Shown here: positions 16,575 through 25,018 of the stretch, one piece after another | Layout of the letters: each line of letters opens with the position of its first letter | Position numbering within the stretch: position 1 is the stretch's first letter | From: Fusobacterium sp. FSA-380-WT-3A | GTDB lineage: Bacteria; Fusobacteriota; Fusobacteriia; Fusobacteriales; Fusobacteriaceae | Assembly: GCF_012843705.1 (NCBI RefSeq) | Contig: NZ_JABAFQ010000019.1 | Coordinates: 1 to 34,940 of the forward strand | DNA: 34,940 nucleotides | Direction of reading: 5' to 3' | Translations under genes and position numbers: made by a program | The notes under the pieces: model-generated | Told to the model about the DNA's origin: nothing | The model's database searches: none | Seen by the model: the letters and a program-made list of their open reading frames with translations, nothing else

Positions 16575-17852
16575 ATGGGATTTTTTGATAAATTTTTTGG
16601 AAGAAAGAAAAAAGAGGAGGAAAAGAAAAAAGAAACTCTTGAAAATCTTGTTCAAGAACAAGAAAATAATCTTGTAGAAGAAAAAGTAGAAGAGCAAATT
16701 ATAGAAAATATAAATGAAAATAAAGAAAGATTAGAAATTGAAAAAGATAATGTAGAAACAGAAAAAGAAGAAATAATTTTTGAAGAAGAAAAAGGAAACT
16801 TAAAAAAAATAGAGGAGATAAACAAGGAAAAATCAGAAAATATAGAAATAGAAGAAAAAGGAAATGTATTAGAAGAAGAGAATAAAGTAGAAAAAATAGA
16901 AAATGAAATAATAGAAAAAAAACAAGAAGAAAAAGAGAAAAAAGGTTTTTTTGTTAGTCTAAAAGAAAAGTTATTTAGAACAAGGGAAGGATTATTTCAT
17001 AAAATAAAAAATATTTTTTCAGGAAGAACTACTATAGATGATGACTTATATGAAGAATTAGAAGAGCTACTTATTCAATCAGATATAGGTTTTGATATGA
17101 CTGTAAAAATAGTAAGTGCTTTAGAAAAAGAAATAAATAAAAGGGATATAAAAAATCCTGAGGAAATATATGGCGTTTTAAAAGAAGTTATGGAAAGATT
17201 CCTTATTAATGAGGGAAATCAATTAGATATAGTTGATGGAGAACTTAATGTAATATTGATTGTAGGAGTAAATGGAGTTGGAAAAACTACAACTATTGGG
17301 AAACTTGCTAAAAAATATAAAGCTCAAGGGAAAAAAGTAATTGTTGGAGCTGCTGATACTTTTAGAGCAGCAGCTATAGAACAATTAGAAGAGTGGGGAA
17401 AAAGAGCAGATGTAGAAGTTGTAAAAAAAGAACAGGGAAGTGACCCAGGTTCTGTAGTTTTTGATGCTATTCAAGTAGCTCAAGATAAAAAAGCTGATAT
17501 TTTGATTATAGATACAGCAGGAAGATTACATAATAAAAGTAATCTTATGAAAGAGCTTGAGAAAATAAATAATATAATACAAAAAAAATTAGGACATAAT
17601 AGATATGAATCTATTTTAGTTATTGATGGAACAACTGGACAAAATGGACTTACTCAGGCAAAAATATTTAATGAAGTAACAAAATTAACAGGATTTATAG
17701 TTACAAAACTTGATGGAACAGCAAAAGGTGGAATAGTGTTCAGTATATCTGAAGAAATAAAGAAACCTATTAAATACATAGGTGTGGGAGAAAAAATAGA
17801 AGATTTAAGAGAATTTAATATTAAAGATTATATAGATGCTATTTTTGATTAA
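16575..17852 (+). CDS. ftsY: Signal recognition particle receptor FtsY
   Basis: GTPase that docks SRP-ribosome complexes at the inner membrane for co-translational insertion. The 425 residues split in two. Residues 1-123 are an extremely Glu/Lys-rich, coiled-coil-like A domain beginning with the amphipathic MGFFDKFFGRKKK, a likely membrane-contact helix. Residues 124-425 form the NG GTPase, with G1 GVNGVGKTT (231-239), DTFRAAA (261-267), DTAGR (313-317) and TKLDGTAKGG (377-386). Long acidic A domains are known in FtsY, but the composition here is nearly free of anything except Glu, Lys, Ile and Asn. GGAGG sits ahead of the ATG, and the promoter at 16490 serves it alone. No terminator is obvious before the pta promoter. 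Confidence 0.95.
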   Translation: MGFFDKFFGRKKKEEEKKKETLENLVQEQENNLVEEKVEEQIIENINENKERLEIEKDNVETEKEEIIFEEEKGNLKKIEEINKEKSENIEIEEKGNVLEEENKVEKIENEIIEKKQEEKEKKGFFVSLKEKLFRTREGLFHKIKNIFSGRTTIDDDLYEELEELLIQSDIGFDMTVKIVSALEKEINKRDIKNPEEIYGVLKEVMERFLINEGNQLDIVDGELNVILIVGVNGVGKTTTIGKLAKKYKAQGKKVIVGAADTFRAAAIEQLEEWGKRADVEVVKKEQGSDPGSVVFDAIQVAQDKKADILIIDTAGRLHNKSNLMKELEKINNIIQKKLGHNRYESILVIDGTTGQNGLTQAKIFNEVTKLTGFIVTKLDGTAKGGIVFSISEEIKKPIKYIGVGEKIEDLREFNIKDYIDAIFD

Positions 17853-17909
17853 AAATTTTTAAATATTACAATAATCTTTAAGAAAAAAATAAAAAACTTT
17901 TAAAAAATA

Positions 17910-17938
17910 TTGTAAAAATCTTGAAAATTTGTTAATAT
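17910..17938 (+). promoter_or_regulatory. Candidate promoter for pta-ackA-PFOR
   Basis: TTGTAA (17910-17915), 17 bases, TAATAT (17933-17938). A TTGTTAA half-site (17929-17935) overlaps the -10. The leader to pta is about 90 bases. Confidence 0.45.
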
Positions 17939-17969
17939 ATATGTGAAAGTTTTTTAAAAATGTTTAATA

Positions 17970-17987
17970 TTGTTTAACAGTTAAAAA
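17970..17987 (+). promoter_or_regulatory. Possible Rex (redox) operator upstream of pta
   Basis: TTGTTTAACAGTTAAAAA matches 12 of the 14 defined bases of the Rex consensus TTGTTAA-N4-TTAACAA. It contains the perfect inverted repeat TTTAAC-A-GTTAAA (17973-17985). It lies downstream of the candidate promoter, where a repressor would block transcription. Rex senses NADH/NAD+ and controls fermentation genes in many anaerobes. No rex gene is in this window, so this remains inference. Confidence 0.35.
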
Positions 17988-18034
17988 TTTCTACATAATA
18001 AAGTTAAAGTGAAAATTATCAAGGGAGGATAAAA

Positions 18035-19051
18035 ATGAGTTTTTTAGGAAAAGTAAGAAAGAAAGCTTTACAAGCTTACAGTAGAATAGTTCTACCTGAA
18101 GCAACAGATGAAAGAGTTTTAAGAGCAACAGCAGAAATTTTAAAAGAAAAATTAGCACGTCCAGTATTAATTGGAAATGCTGAGAGAATAGCTTTAGATG
18201 CTAAAGCTTATGAAATTTCTTTAGAAGGAGCAAAGATAGTTGACCCTGAAAAATTTGAAAGAATGGATGAATATGCTCATAAATTTGCAGAAATGAGAGC
18301 AAAAAAAGGAATGACTTTTGAAAAAGCAAAAGAGATTTTAACAACAGATGTAAACTTCTTAGGAGCTATGTTAGTTAAAATGGGTGATGCAGATGGAATG
18401 GTATCTGGTTCATTATCACCTACAGCAAACGTATTAAGAGCAGGAATCCAAGTTATAGGAACTAAACCAGGAGTAAAAACAGTTTCTTCTGTATTTGTTA
18501 TGGAATTAACACAAAAACAAGATTTATTTGGAAATGTTTTATTATTTGGAGACTGTTCAGTAATTCCTAGACCAACTTCTGAGCAATTAGCTGATATTGC
18601 AACTTCAGCAGCCGAAACAGCTCAAACAATAGCAGGAATCAATCCAAGAGTAGCATTATTAACTTTCTCTACAAAAGGTTCTGCAAATCATGAATGTGTC
18701 GATTTAGTAAAAGAAGCAGGTTCAATATTAAGAGCAAGAAAAGTTGGATTTAGATTTGATGATGAATTACAAGCAGACGCAGCTATTGTTAAATCAATAG
18801 GAGAAATTAAAGCTCCATTATCAGATGTATCTGGAAATGCAAACGTATTAATATTCCCAACTTTAGCAGCAGGAAATATAGGATATAAATTAGTTCAAAG
18901 ATTAGCTGGTGCAAATGCTTATGGACCAATCATTCAAGGTTTAGCATCACCTATCAATGACTTATCAAGAGGATGTTCAGCAGAAGATATTGTTGTATTA
19001 ACAGCAGTTACTTCAGCACAAGCTTGTGCAATGTGTGGGGTAGAAGATTAA
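18035..19051 (+). CDS. pta: Phosphate acetyltransferase
   Basis: Converts acetyl-CoA and phosphate to acetyl-phosphate and CoA in the cytoplasm. The 338 residues match the short, single-domain class of Pta, without the N-terminal DRTGG/P-loop domain of the enterobacterial enzyme. Typical segments are RIVLPEATDERVLRATAEIL at the start, GMVSGSLSPTANVLRAGIQVIGTKPG in the middle, LFGDCSVIPRPTSEQLADIA, and NVLIFPTLAAGNIGYKLVQR followed by GPIIQGLASPINDLSRGC near the end. GGGAGG precedes the ATG. It is the first gene of a three-gene unit (51 bases to ackA, then PFOR), and its codons are biased toward preferred forms, as expected for abundant enzymes. Confidence 0.96.
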   Translation: MSFLGKVRKKALQAYSRIVLPEATDERVLRATAEILKEKLARPVLIGNAERIALDAKAYEISLEGAKIVDPEKFERMDEYAHKFAEMRAKKGMTFEKAKEILTTDVNFLGAMLVKMGDADGMVSGSLSPTANVLRAGIQVIGTKPGVKTVSSVFVMELTQKQDLFGNVLLFGDCSVIPRPTSEQLADIATSAAETAQTIAGINPRVALLTFSTKGSANHECVDLVKEAGSILRARKVGFRFDDELQADAAIVKSIGEIKAPLSDVSGNANVLIFPTLAAGNIGYKLVQRLAGANAYGPIIQGLASPINDLSRGCSAEDIVVLTAVTSAQACAMCGVED

Positions 19052-19102
19052 TTAAAAATTTAAAAACATAAAATTATTTATTATTGAGGAGTGTATTTTT
19101 AA

Positions 19103-20305
19103 ATGAAAGTTTTAGTTATAAATTGTGGAAGCTCATCTTTAAAATATCAATTATTAAATCCTGAAAATGGAGAAGTTTTTGCAAAAGGACTATGTGAAAG
19201 AATAGGTATAGAAGGTTCTAGAATGGAATATGAAGTTCCAGCTAAAGATTTTGAAAAAGAATTTTTAAGCCCTATGCCTACTCATAAAGAAGCATTAACA
19301 TTATTAATAAACACTTTAACTGATAAAGAAATAGGAGTTGTAGCATCAGTAGATGAAGTTGATGCTATAGGACACAGAGTTGTTCACGGAGGAGAAGAAT
19401 TTGCAAAATCAGTTCTTTTAACGCCAGAAGTTATGAAAGCTATTGAAGCTAATAATGAGTTAGCACCTTTACATAATCCAGCTAACTTAATGGGTATTGA
19501 AACTTGTATGGAACTTATGCCTGGAAAACCTAATGTAGGAGTATTTGATACAGCTTTCCATCAAACAATGCCTAAAAAAGCATTTATGTATGCTTTACCA
19601 TATGAAGATTATACAGAATTAAAAGTTAGAAAATATGGATTCCACGGAACATCTCACAAATTTGTTTCTGAAGAATGTATAAAAGCATTAGGAAATCCAG
19701 AACATTCAAGAATAATTGTTTGTCACTTAGGAAATGGAGCATCTATATCTGCTGTAAAAGATGGAAAATGTATAGATACATCTATGGGGCTTACTCCATT
19801 ACAAGGTGTAATGATGGGAACTAGATGTGGAGATATAGATCCAGCAGCAGTATTATTTATTAAAGGAAAAAGAAATCTTTCTGATAAAGAAATGGATGCT
19901 AGATTAAATAAACAATCAGGAATTCTTGGAGTATATGGAAAATCTTCTGACTGTAGAGATATGGAAAATGGAGTTGCTGAAGGAGATGAAAGAGCAATTC
20001 TTGCAGAGCAAATGTTCATCTATAAAATAAAAGCTTATGTAGGAAACTATGCAGCACAATTAGGTGGATTAGATGCAATTTGTTTCACTGGTGGAATAGG
20101 AGAAAATGCTGCTGGAGTAAGAGCAGGAGTAGTAGAAGGATTAGAATTTATGGGAGTAAAAATTAATCCAGAAGTAAATAATGTTAGAAAAAAAGGAACT
20201 GTTGATTTATCAGCAGCTGATTCTAAAGTAAAAGTTTTCAAAATTCAAACTAATGAAGAATTAGCAATAGCTAGAGATACTTTTGAAATAGTAACAAAAT
20301 TATAA
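19103..20305 (+). CDS. ackA: Acetate kinase
   Basis: Transfers phosphate from acetyl-phosphate to ADP, releasing acetate and making ATP, the main substrate-level step after Pta. The 400 residues carry all family motifs: NCGSSSLKYQL at the N-terminus (7-17), GHRVVHGGE (Arg of the active site), FDTAFHQTMP, KYGFHGTSHKFV, HLGNGASI, DTSMGLTPLQG, and FTGGIGENA toward the C-terminus. Length is normal. GAGGAG lies upstream of the ATG with a fairly long spacer. It sits between pta and PFOR with no terminator on either side, so the three genes form a pyruvate-to-acetate operon. Confidence 0.97.
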   Translation: MKVLVINCGSSSLKYQLLNPENGEVFAKGLCERIGIEGSRMEYEVPAKDFEKEFLSPMPTHKEALTLLINTLTDKEIGVVASVDEVDAIGHRVVHGGEEFAKSVLLTPEVMKAIEANNELAPLHNPANLMGIETCMELMPGKPNVGVFDTAFHQTMPKKAFMYALPYEDYTELKVRKYGFHGTSHKFVSEECIKALGNPEHSRIIVCHLGNGASISAVKDGKCIDTSMGLTPLQGVMMGTRCGDIDPAAVLFIKGKRNLSDKEMDARLNKQSGILGVYGKSSDCRDMENGVAEGDERAILAEQMFIYKIKAYVGNYAAQLGGLDAICFTGGIGENAAGVRAGVVEGLEFMGVKINPEVNNVRKKGTVDLSAADSKVKVFKIQTNEELAIARDTFEIVTKL

Positions 20306-20366
20306 TTAAATTTTAGCCAAAAAACATAAAATAAATAAATTTAAAGAGTCAAAGGGAGGAAACAAC

Positions 20367-23300
20367 ATGGCAAAAAAAATGCAAACAATGGATGGTAACC
20401 AAGCTGCTGCATATGCATCATATGCATTTACAGAAGTAGCAGGAATTTACCCAATAACTCCATCATCACCAATGGCAGAATATACTGATGAATGGGCAGC
20501 AAAAGGAATGAAAAATATATTTGATGTTCCAGTAAAATTAGTAGAAATGCAATCAGAAGCAGGAGCTGCAGGAACTGTTCACGGTTCATTAATAGCAGGG
20601 GCTTTAACAACAACTTATACAGCTTCTCAAGGATTATTATTAAAAATTCCTAATATGTATAAAATAGCTGGAGAATTATTACCAGGTGTTATCCATGTAT
20701 CTGCAAGAGCTCTATCAACTCATGCATTATCAATTTTTGGAGACCATCAAGATATTTATGCAGCTAGACAAACTGGATTTGCAATGTTTGCAACTAACTC
20801 AGTTCAAGAAGTTATGGACTTAGCAGGAGTAGCTCACTTAGCAGCTATTAAATCAAGCATTCCATTCTTACATTTCTTTGATGGATTCAGAACTTCTCAC
20901 GAAATTCAAAAAGTTGAAGTTATGGATTATGAAGTATTTAAAAACTTAATAGATATGGAAGCTGTAGAGAAATTCAGAAAAAGAGCTTTAAACCCTGAGT
21001 TCCCAGTAACTAAAGGTTCTGCACAAAATGATGATATCTACTTCCAAGGAAGAGAAGCTCAAAATAAATTCTATGAAGCAGTACCAGATATCGTTAATTA
21101 CTATATGGGAGAAATTTCAAAAGTAACTGGAAGAGATTATAAACCATTTAACTATGTAGGACATCCAGAAGCTGAAAGAGTAATAGTTGCAATGGGTTCT
21201 GTTTGTGAAGCAGCAGAAGAAGTTGTTGATTACTTAGTAGCTCAAGGAGAAAAAGTTGGTTTAGTAAAAGTTCACTTATATAGACCATTCTCTTCTAAAT
21301 ATTTCTTTGATGTATTCCCTAAAACAGCTAAAAAAGTTGCTGTGTTAGATAGAACAAAAGAATCTGGATCAATTGGAGAGCCTTTATATCTAGATGTAAG
21401 AGCTTTATTCTATGGAATGGAAAATGCTCCTGTAATAGTTGGAGGAAGATACGGATTATCATCTAAAGATACAACACCTGCTCAAATATTTGCAGTATAT
21501 GATGAATTAACAAAAGATGAACCTAAAAATGGATTCACAATTGGTATTGAAGATGACGTTACTTTCACATCTTTACCATTAACTAACCATACAGTTGTTT
21601 CTCAACCTGGATTAAAAGGATGCCTATTCTTTGGATTAGGATCTGATGGTACAGTTGGAGCAAACAAAAACTCAATAAAAATTATTGGAGATAAAACAGA
21701 TTTATATGCACAAGCATATTTTGCATATGACTCTAAAAAATCTGGAGGAGTTACTAGATCTCACTTAAGATTTGGTAAAAAACCAATTAAATCTACATAC
21801 TTATTAAATGCACCTTCATTTGTTGCATGTTCAGTACCAGCATATGTTGGAAAATATGATATGATCAACAACTTAAAAGATGGTGGAACATTCTTATTAA
21901 ACTGTGTATGGGATAAAGATGAAGTATTAACACATATTCCTAATGATTTCAAAAAATTATTAGCTGAGAAAAATGCAAAATTCTATATTATCAACGCAAC
22001 TAAACTTGCTAGAGAAATAGGATTAGGAAATAGAACTAACACAATAATGCAATCTGCATTCTTCAAATTAGCTGACATTATTCCATTTGAAGAAGCTCAA
22101 CAATATATGAAAGATTATGCTAAAAAATCTTACGCTAAAAAAGGAGACGATATCGTTAAATTAAACTGGGACGCTATCGATGTAGGAGCAGATGGATTAG
22201 TTGAAATTGCTGTAGATCCAGCATGGAAAGATTTACCAGTAGAAACTAAAGCTTGTTCAGACGAATGTTGCTCTTCTTGTGGATGCGGATGTGAAGATAA
22301 AACTAAAGCATATGCTGAAAATATCTCTTATCCAGTTAACCATGTAAGAGGATATGATTTACCAGTTTCAGCTTTCAAAGGATATGAAGATGGAACTATG
22401 GAAAATGGATTAGCAGCTTATGAAAAAAGAGGAGTTGCAGTAATGGTTCCAGAATGGCAAATGGCTAACTGTATCCAATGTGGACAATGTTCATATGTAT
22501 GTCCTCATGCTGCAATCAGACCATTCTTATTAGATGAAAATGAAGTTGCAAATGCACCAGAAGGATTAGAAGTTGCTAACCCTATTGGAAAAGGATTTGA
22601 TGGATTAAAATATAGAATGCAAGTGTCAATAATGGATTGTACAGGATGTGGATCTTGTGCTGATGTATGTCCAGCTAAAGAAAAAGCATTAGTAATGGTA
22701 CCTATCGATACAGCTAAAGAAGATAAAGAAGATGTTTATGCAGAATATATGTATAACAAAGTAACTTATAAAGATAATTTAATGGCTAAAAATACTGTTA
22801 AAGGATCTCAATTTGCTCAACCATTATTTGAGTTCAACGGAGCTTGTCCAGGATGTGGAGAAACTCCATACTTAAAAGCTATAACTCAATTATTTGGAGA
22901 AAATATGATGGTAGCTAATGCAACTGGATGTTCTTCAATTTATTCAGGATCATCTCCATCAACTCCATATTGTAAAAATGCAGAAGGACATGGACCATCT
23001 TGGGGATCTTCATTATTTGAAGATAATGCTGAGTATGGAATGGGAATGCATGTTGCAGTTGAAGCTTTAAGAGATAGAATTCAAACTGTAATGGAAAAAG
23101 CAATGGATCAAGTTGGAGAAGAAGTAGCTGCTCTATTCAAAAAATGGATAGAAAATAGAAATTCTTCTGTAGTAACAAGAGAAGTTAAAGATCAATTAGT
23201 TCCAGCATTAGAATCTTGTGGATGTGAAGTAGCTAAAGAAATCCTTTCTTTAAAACAATATCTAGTTAAAAAATCTCAATGGATAGTTGGAGGAGATGGA

Positions 23301-23939
23301 TGGGCTTATGACATTGGTTATGGAGGATTAGACCATGTATTAGCAACTAATGAAGATGTTAACGTAATCGTATTAGATACAGAAGTTTACTCTAATACAG
23401 GAGGACAAGCATCAAAATCAACTCCTACAGGAGCAATTGCAAAATTCGCTGCTGCTGGTAAAGCATTCAAGAAAAAAGATTTAGCTGCAATAGCAATGTC
23501 TTATGGACATATCTATGTTGCTCAAGTATCTATGGGAGCTAACCAACAACAATTCTTAAAAGCTATAGCTGAAGCTGAAGCTCACCAAGGACCTTCAATC
23601 ATCATAGCTTATTCACCATGTATCAACCATGGAATTAGAAAAGGAATGAACAAATCTCAATTAGAAATGAAACTTGCTACTGAATGTGGATACTGGCCAA
23701 TATTTAGATATAACCCAGCATTAGAAGCAGAAGGTAAAAATCCACTAATAATAGATTGTAAAGAACCTAACTGGGATAAATATGAAGAATACTTATTAGG
23801 TGAAGTAAGATACGCTACATTGAAAAAAGCAAATCCTGCTCATGCTGAAGCATTATTCATAAAAAATAAAGCAGATGCTCAAAGAAGATGGAAACAATAT
23901 AAGAGATTAGCAGCTATGGATTTCTCTAAAGAAGACTAA
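20367..23939 (+). CDS. nifJ: Pyruvate:ferredoxin (flavodoxin) oxidoreductase, single-chain
   Basis: Oxidises pyruvate with CoA to acetyl-CoA and CO2, reducing ferredoxin. The single 1190-residue chain is the usual homodimeric PFOR. The N-terminal pyruvate-binding domain has IYPITPSSPMAEYTDEW near residues 28-44. The two ferredoxin clusters are C702xxC705xxC708xxxC712 and C758xxC761xxC764xxxC768. The TPP domain contains ACPGCGE and GDGWAYDIGYGG (from residue 976) with SNTGGQASKSTPTG. An unusual insert lies in the linker before the ferredoxin domain: six cysteines in 13 residues (C630, C634, C635, C638, C640, C642; pattern CxxxCCxxCxCxC). Its product feeds pta and ackA directly upstream. AGGGAGG precedes the ATG. 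Preferred C-ending codons indicate high expression. Confidence 0.97.
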   Translation: MAKKMQTMDGNQAAAYASYAFTEVAGIYPITPSSPMAEYTDEWAAKGMKNIFDVPVKLVEMQSEAGAAGTVHGSLIAGALTTTYTASQGLLLKIPNMYKIAGELLPGVIHVSARALSTHALSIFGDHQDIYAARQTGFAMFATNSVQEVMDLAGVAHLAAIKSSIPFLHFFDGFRTSHEIQKVEVMDYEVFKNLIDMEAVEKFRKRALNPEFPVTKGSAQNDDIYFQGREAQNKFYEAVPDIVNYYMGEISKVTGRDYKPFNYVGHPEAERVIVAMGSVCEAAEEVVDYLVAQGEKVGLVKVHLYRPFSSKYFFDVFPKTAKKVAVLDRTKESGSIGEPLYLDVRALFYGMENAPVIVGGRYGLSSKDTTPAQIFAVYDELTKDEPKNGFTIGIEDDVTFTSLPLTNHTVVSQPGLKGCLFFGLGSDGTVGANKNSIKIIGDKTDLYAQAYFAYDSKKSGGVTRSHLRFGKKPIKSTYLLNAPSFVACSVPAYVGKYDMINNLKDGGTFLLNCVWDKDEVLTHIPNDFKKLLAEKNAKFYIINATKLAREIGLGNRTNTIMQSAFFKLADIIPFEEAQQYMKDYAKKSYAKKGDDIVKLNWDAIDVGADGLVEIAVDPAWKDLPVETKACSDECCSSCGCGCEDKTKAYAENISYPVNHVRGYDLPVSAFKGYEDGTMENGLAAYEKRGVAVMVPEWQMANCIQCGQCSYVCPHAAIRPFLLDENEVANAPEGLEVANPIGKGFDGLKYRMQVSIMDCTGCGSCADVCPAKEKALVMVPIDTAKEDKEDVYAEYMYNKVTYKDNLMAKNTVKGSQFAQPLFEFNGACPGCGETPYLKAITQLFGENMMVANATGCSSIYSGSSPSTPYCKNAEGHGPSWGSSLFEDNAEYGMGMHVAVEALRDRIQTVMEKAMDQVGEEVAALFKKWIENRNSSVVTREVKDQLVPALESCGCEVAKEILSLKQYLVKKSQWIVGGDGWAYDIGYGGLDHVLATNEDVNVIVLDTEVYSNTGGQASKSTPTGAIAKFAAAGKAFKKKDLAAIAMSYGHIYVAQVSMGANQQQFLKAIAEAEAHQGPSIIIAYSPCINHGIRKGMNKSQLEMKLATECGYWPIFRYNPALEAEGKNPLIIDCKEPNWDKYEEYLLGEVRYATLKKANPAHAEALFIKNKADAQRRWKQYKRLAAMDFSKED

Positions 23940-23988
23940 TAGTTAGTTATTTCTTAAGTTGTAAAATCTAATTAAATAATGATAAATA

Positions 23989-24012
23989 TGGGATCGATGT
24001 ATATCGGTCCCA
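23989..24012 (+). terminator. Hairpin between PFOR and hemB, weak terminator or processing site
   Basis: TGGGATCGAT and ATCGGTCCCA form a 10-bp stem (one G-U) with a GTAT loop. The following AATTTATTATATAAGG lacks a proper T-run and runs into the hemB ribosome site, so read-through into hemB is likely. Confidence 0.5.
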
Positions 24013-24037
24013 ATTTATTATATAAGGAGAATATAAA

Positions 24038-25018
24038 ATGTTTATAAGAACTAGACGGTTAAGAAAATCATCAGTAATGAGAGAAATGGTAAAAAATGTA
24101 ACAATTAATTTAAATCAACTAGTTTATCCTCTATTTATAGAAGAAGGAAAAAATATTAGAGAAGAGATAGATTCTATGCCTAATCAATACAGATTATCAA
24201 TAGATAATTTAGAAAGTGAGATAAAAGAAATAGTTGATTTAGGAATAAAATCTATATTATTATTTGGAATTCCTAAAATAAAAGATGAAATTGGTAGTGA
24301 GGCTTATAATGATAATGGTATTGTGCAAAAAGCTATTAGATTTATAAAAGAAAAATTTTCAGAAATTTTAATAATCACTGATGTTTGTATGTGTGAATAT
24401 ACTTCACATGGTCATTGTGGAATATTAAATAATTGTGATGTAAATAATGATATAACTTTAAAATATCTTTCCAAAATAGCTTTATCTCATGTAAAAGCTG
24501 GTGCTGATATAGTAGCTCCTTCAGATATGATGGATGGAAGAATAGAAGCCATTAGAAAAACTTTAGATGAAAATGGATATGTAGATATTCCAATAATGGC
24601 TTATAGTGTAAAATATGCTTCAAGTTATTATGGGCCTTTTAGAGATGCTGCAGATTCTGCTCCTAGTTTTGGTGATAGGAAAACATATCAAATGAATTTT
24701 AGAAATAATAAAGAGTATTTTAGAGAAATAGAAGCAGATATTGAAGAAGGAGCAGATTTTATTATGGTAAAACCAGCTCTTGCTTATTTAGATGTATTAA
24801 AAGATGTATCAAATAGAATTAATTTACCAGTAGTAGCTTATAATGTAAGTGGAGAATATTCCATGGTAAAAGCAGGAAGTAAAAATGGATGGATTAATGA
24901 AAAGAATATAGTTATGGAAAATATCTATGCTATGAAAAGAGCAGGAGCAGATATTATTATAACTTATCATGCTAAAGATATAGCAAGATGGGTAAAAGAT
25001 GGAGAAATAATATTATAA
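24038..25018 (+). CDS. hemB: Delta-aminolevulinic acid dehydratase (porphobilinogen synthase)
   Basis: Condenses two 5-aminolevulinate molecules to porphobilinogen, the common step toward heme, siroheme and cobalamin. The 326 residues match family size. The active-site zinc ligands are present in DVCMCEYTSHGHCGIL (C117, C119, C127), so this is the zinc-dependent type rather than the Mg-only type. The two active-site lysines are K192 (MAYSVKYAS) and K245 (FIMVKPALAYLD). RLRKSSVMREMV at the N-terminus is typical. AAGGAGA precedes the ATG. The stop codon overlaps the probable start of hemA by one base (TAATG), so the two are translationally coupled. The rest of the tetrapyrrole pathway is not in this window; cobalamin or siroheme is the likelier end product in this kind of anaerobe, but that is inference. 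Confidence 0.96.
   Translation: MFIRTRRLRKSSVMREMVKNVTINLNQLVYPLFIEEGKNIREEIDSMPNQYRLSIDNLESEIKEIVDLGIKSILLFGIPKIKDEIGSEAYNDNGIVQKAIRFIKEKFSEILIITDVCMCEYTSHGHCGILNNCDVNNDITLKYLSKIALSHVKAGADIVAPSDMMDGRIEAIRKTLDENGYVDIPIMAYSVKYASSYYGPFRDAADSAPSFGDRKTYQMNFRNNKEYFREIEADIEEGADFIMVKPALAYLDVLKDVSNRINLPVVAYNVSGEYSMVKAGSKNGWINEKNIVMENIYAMKRAGADIIITYHAKDIARWVKDGEIIL

Noticed and set aside
18001..18034. Riboswitch in the pta leader
   Set aside because: The leader is short and AT-rich, with no recognisable conserved riboswitch core; the inverted repeat fits a protein site better.
19723..20019. Minus-strand open frame of 98 codons inside ackA
   Set aside because: Fully inside a highly conserved gene; a by-product of its codon bias.
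24988..25017. Earlier ATG for hemA
   Set aside because: Adds ten residues before the conserved GISH start; the ATG at 25018 in the TAATG overlap fits the family better.
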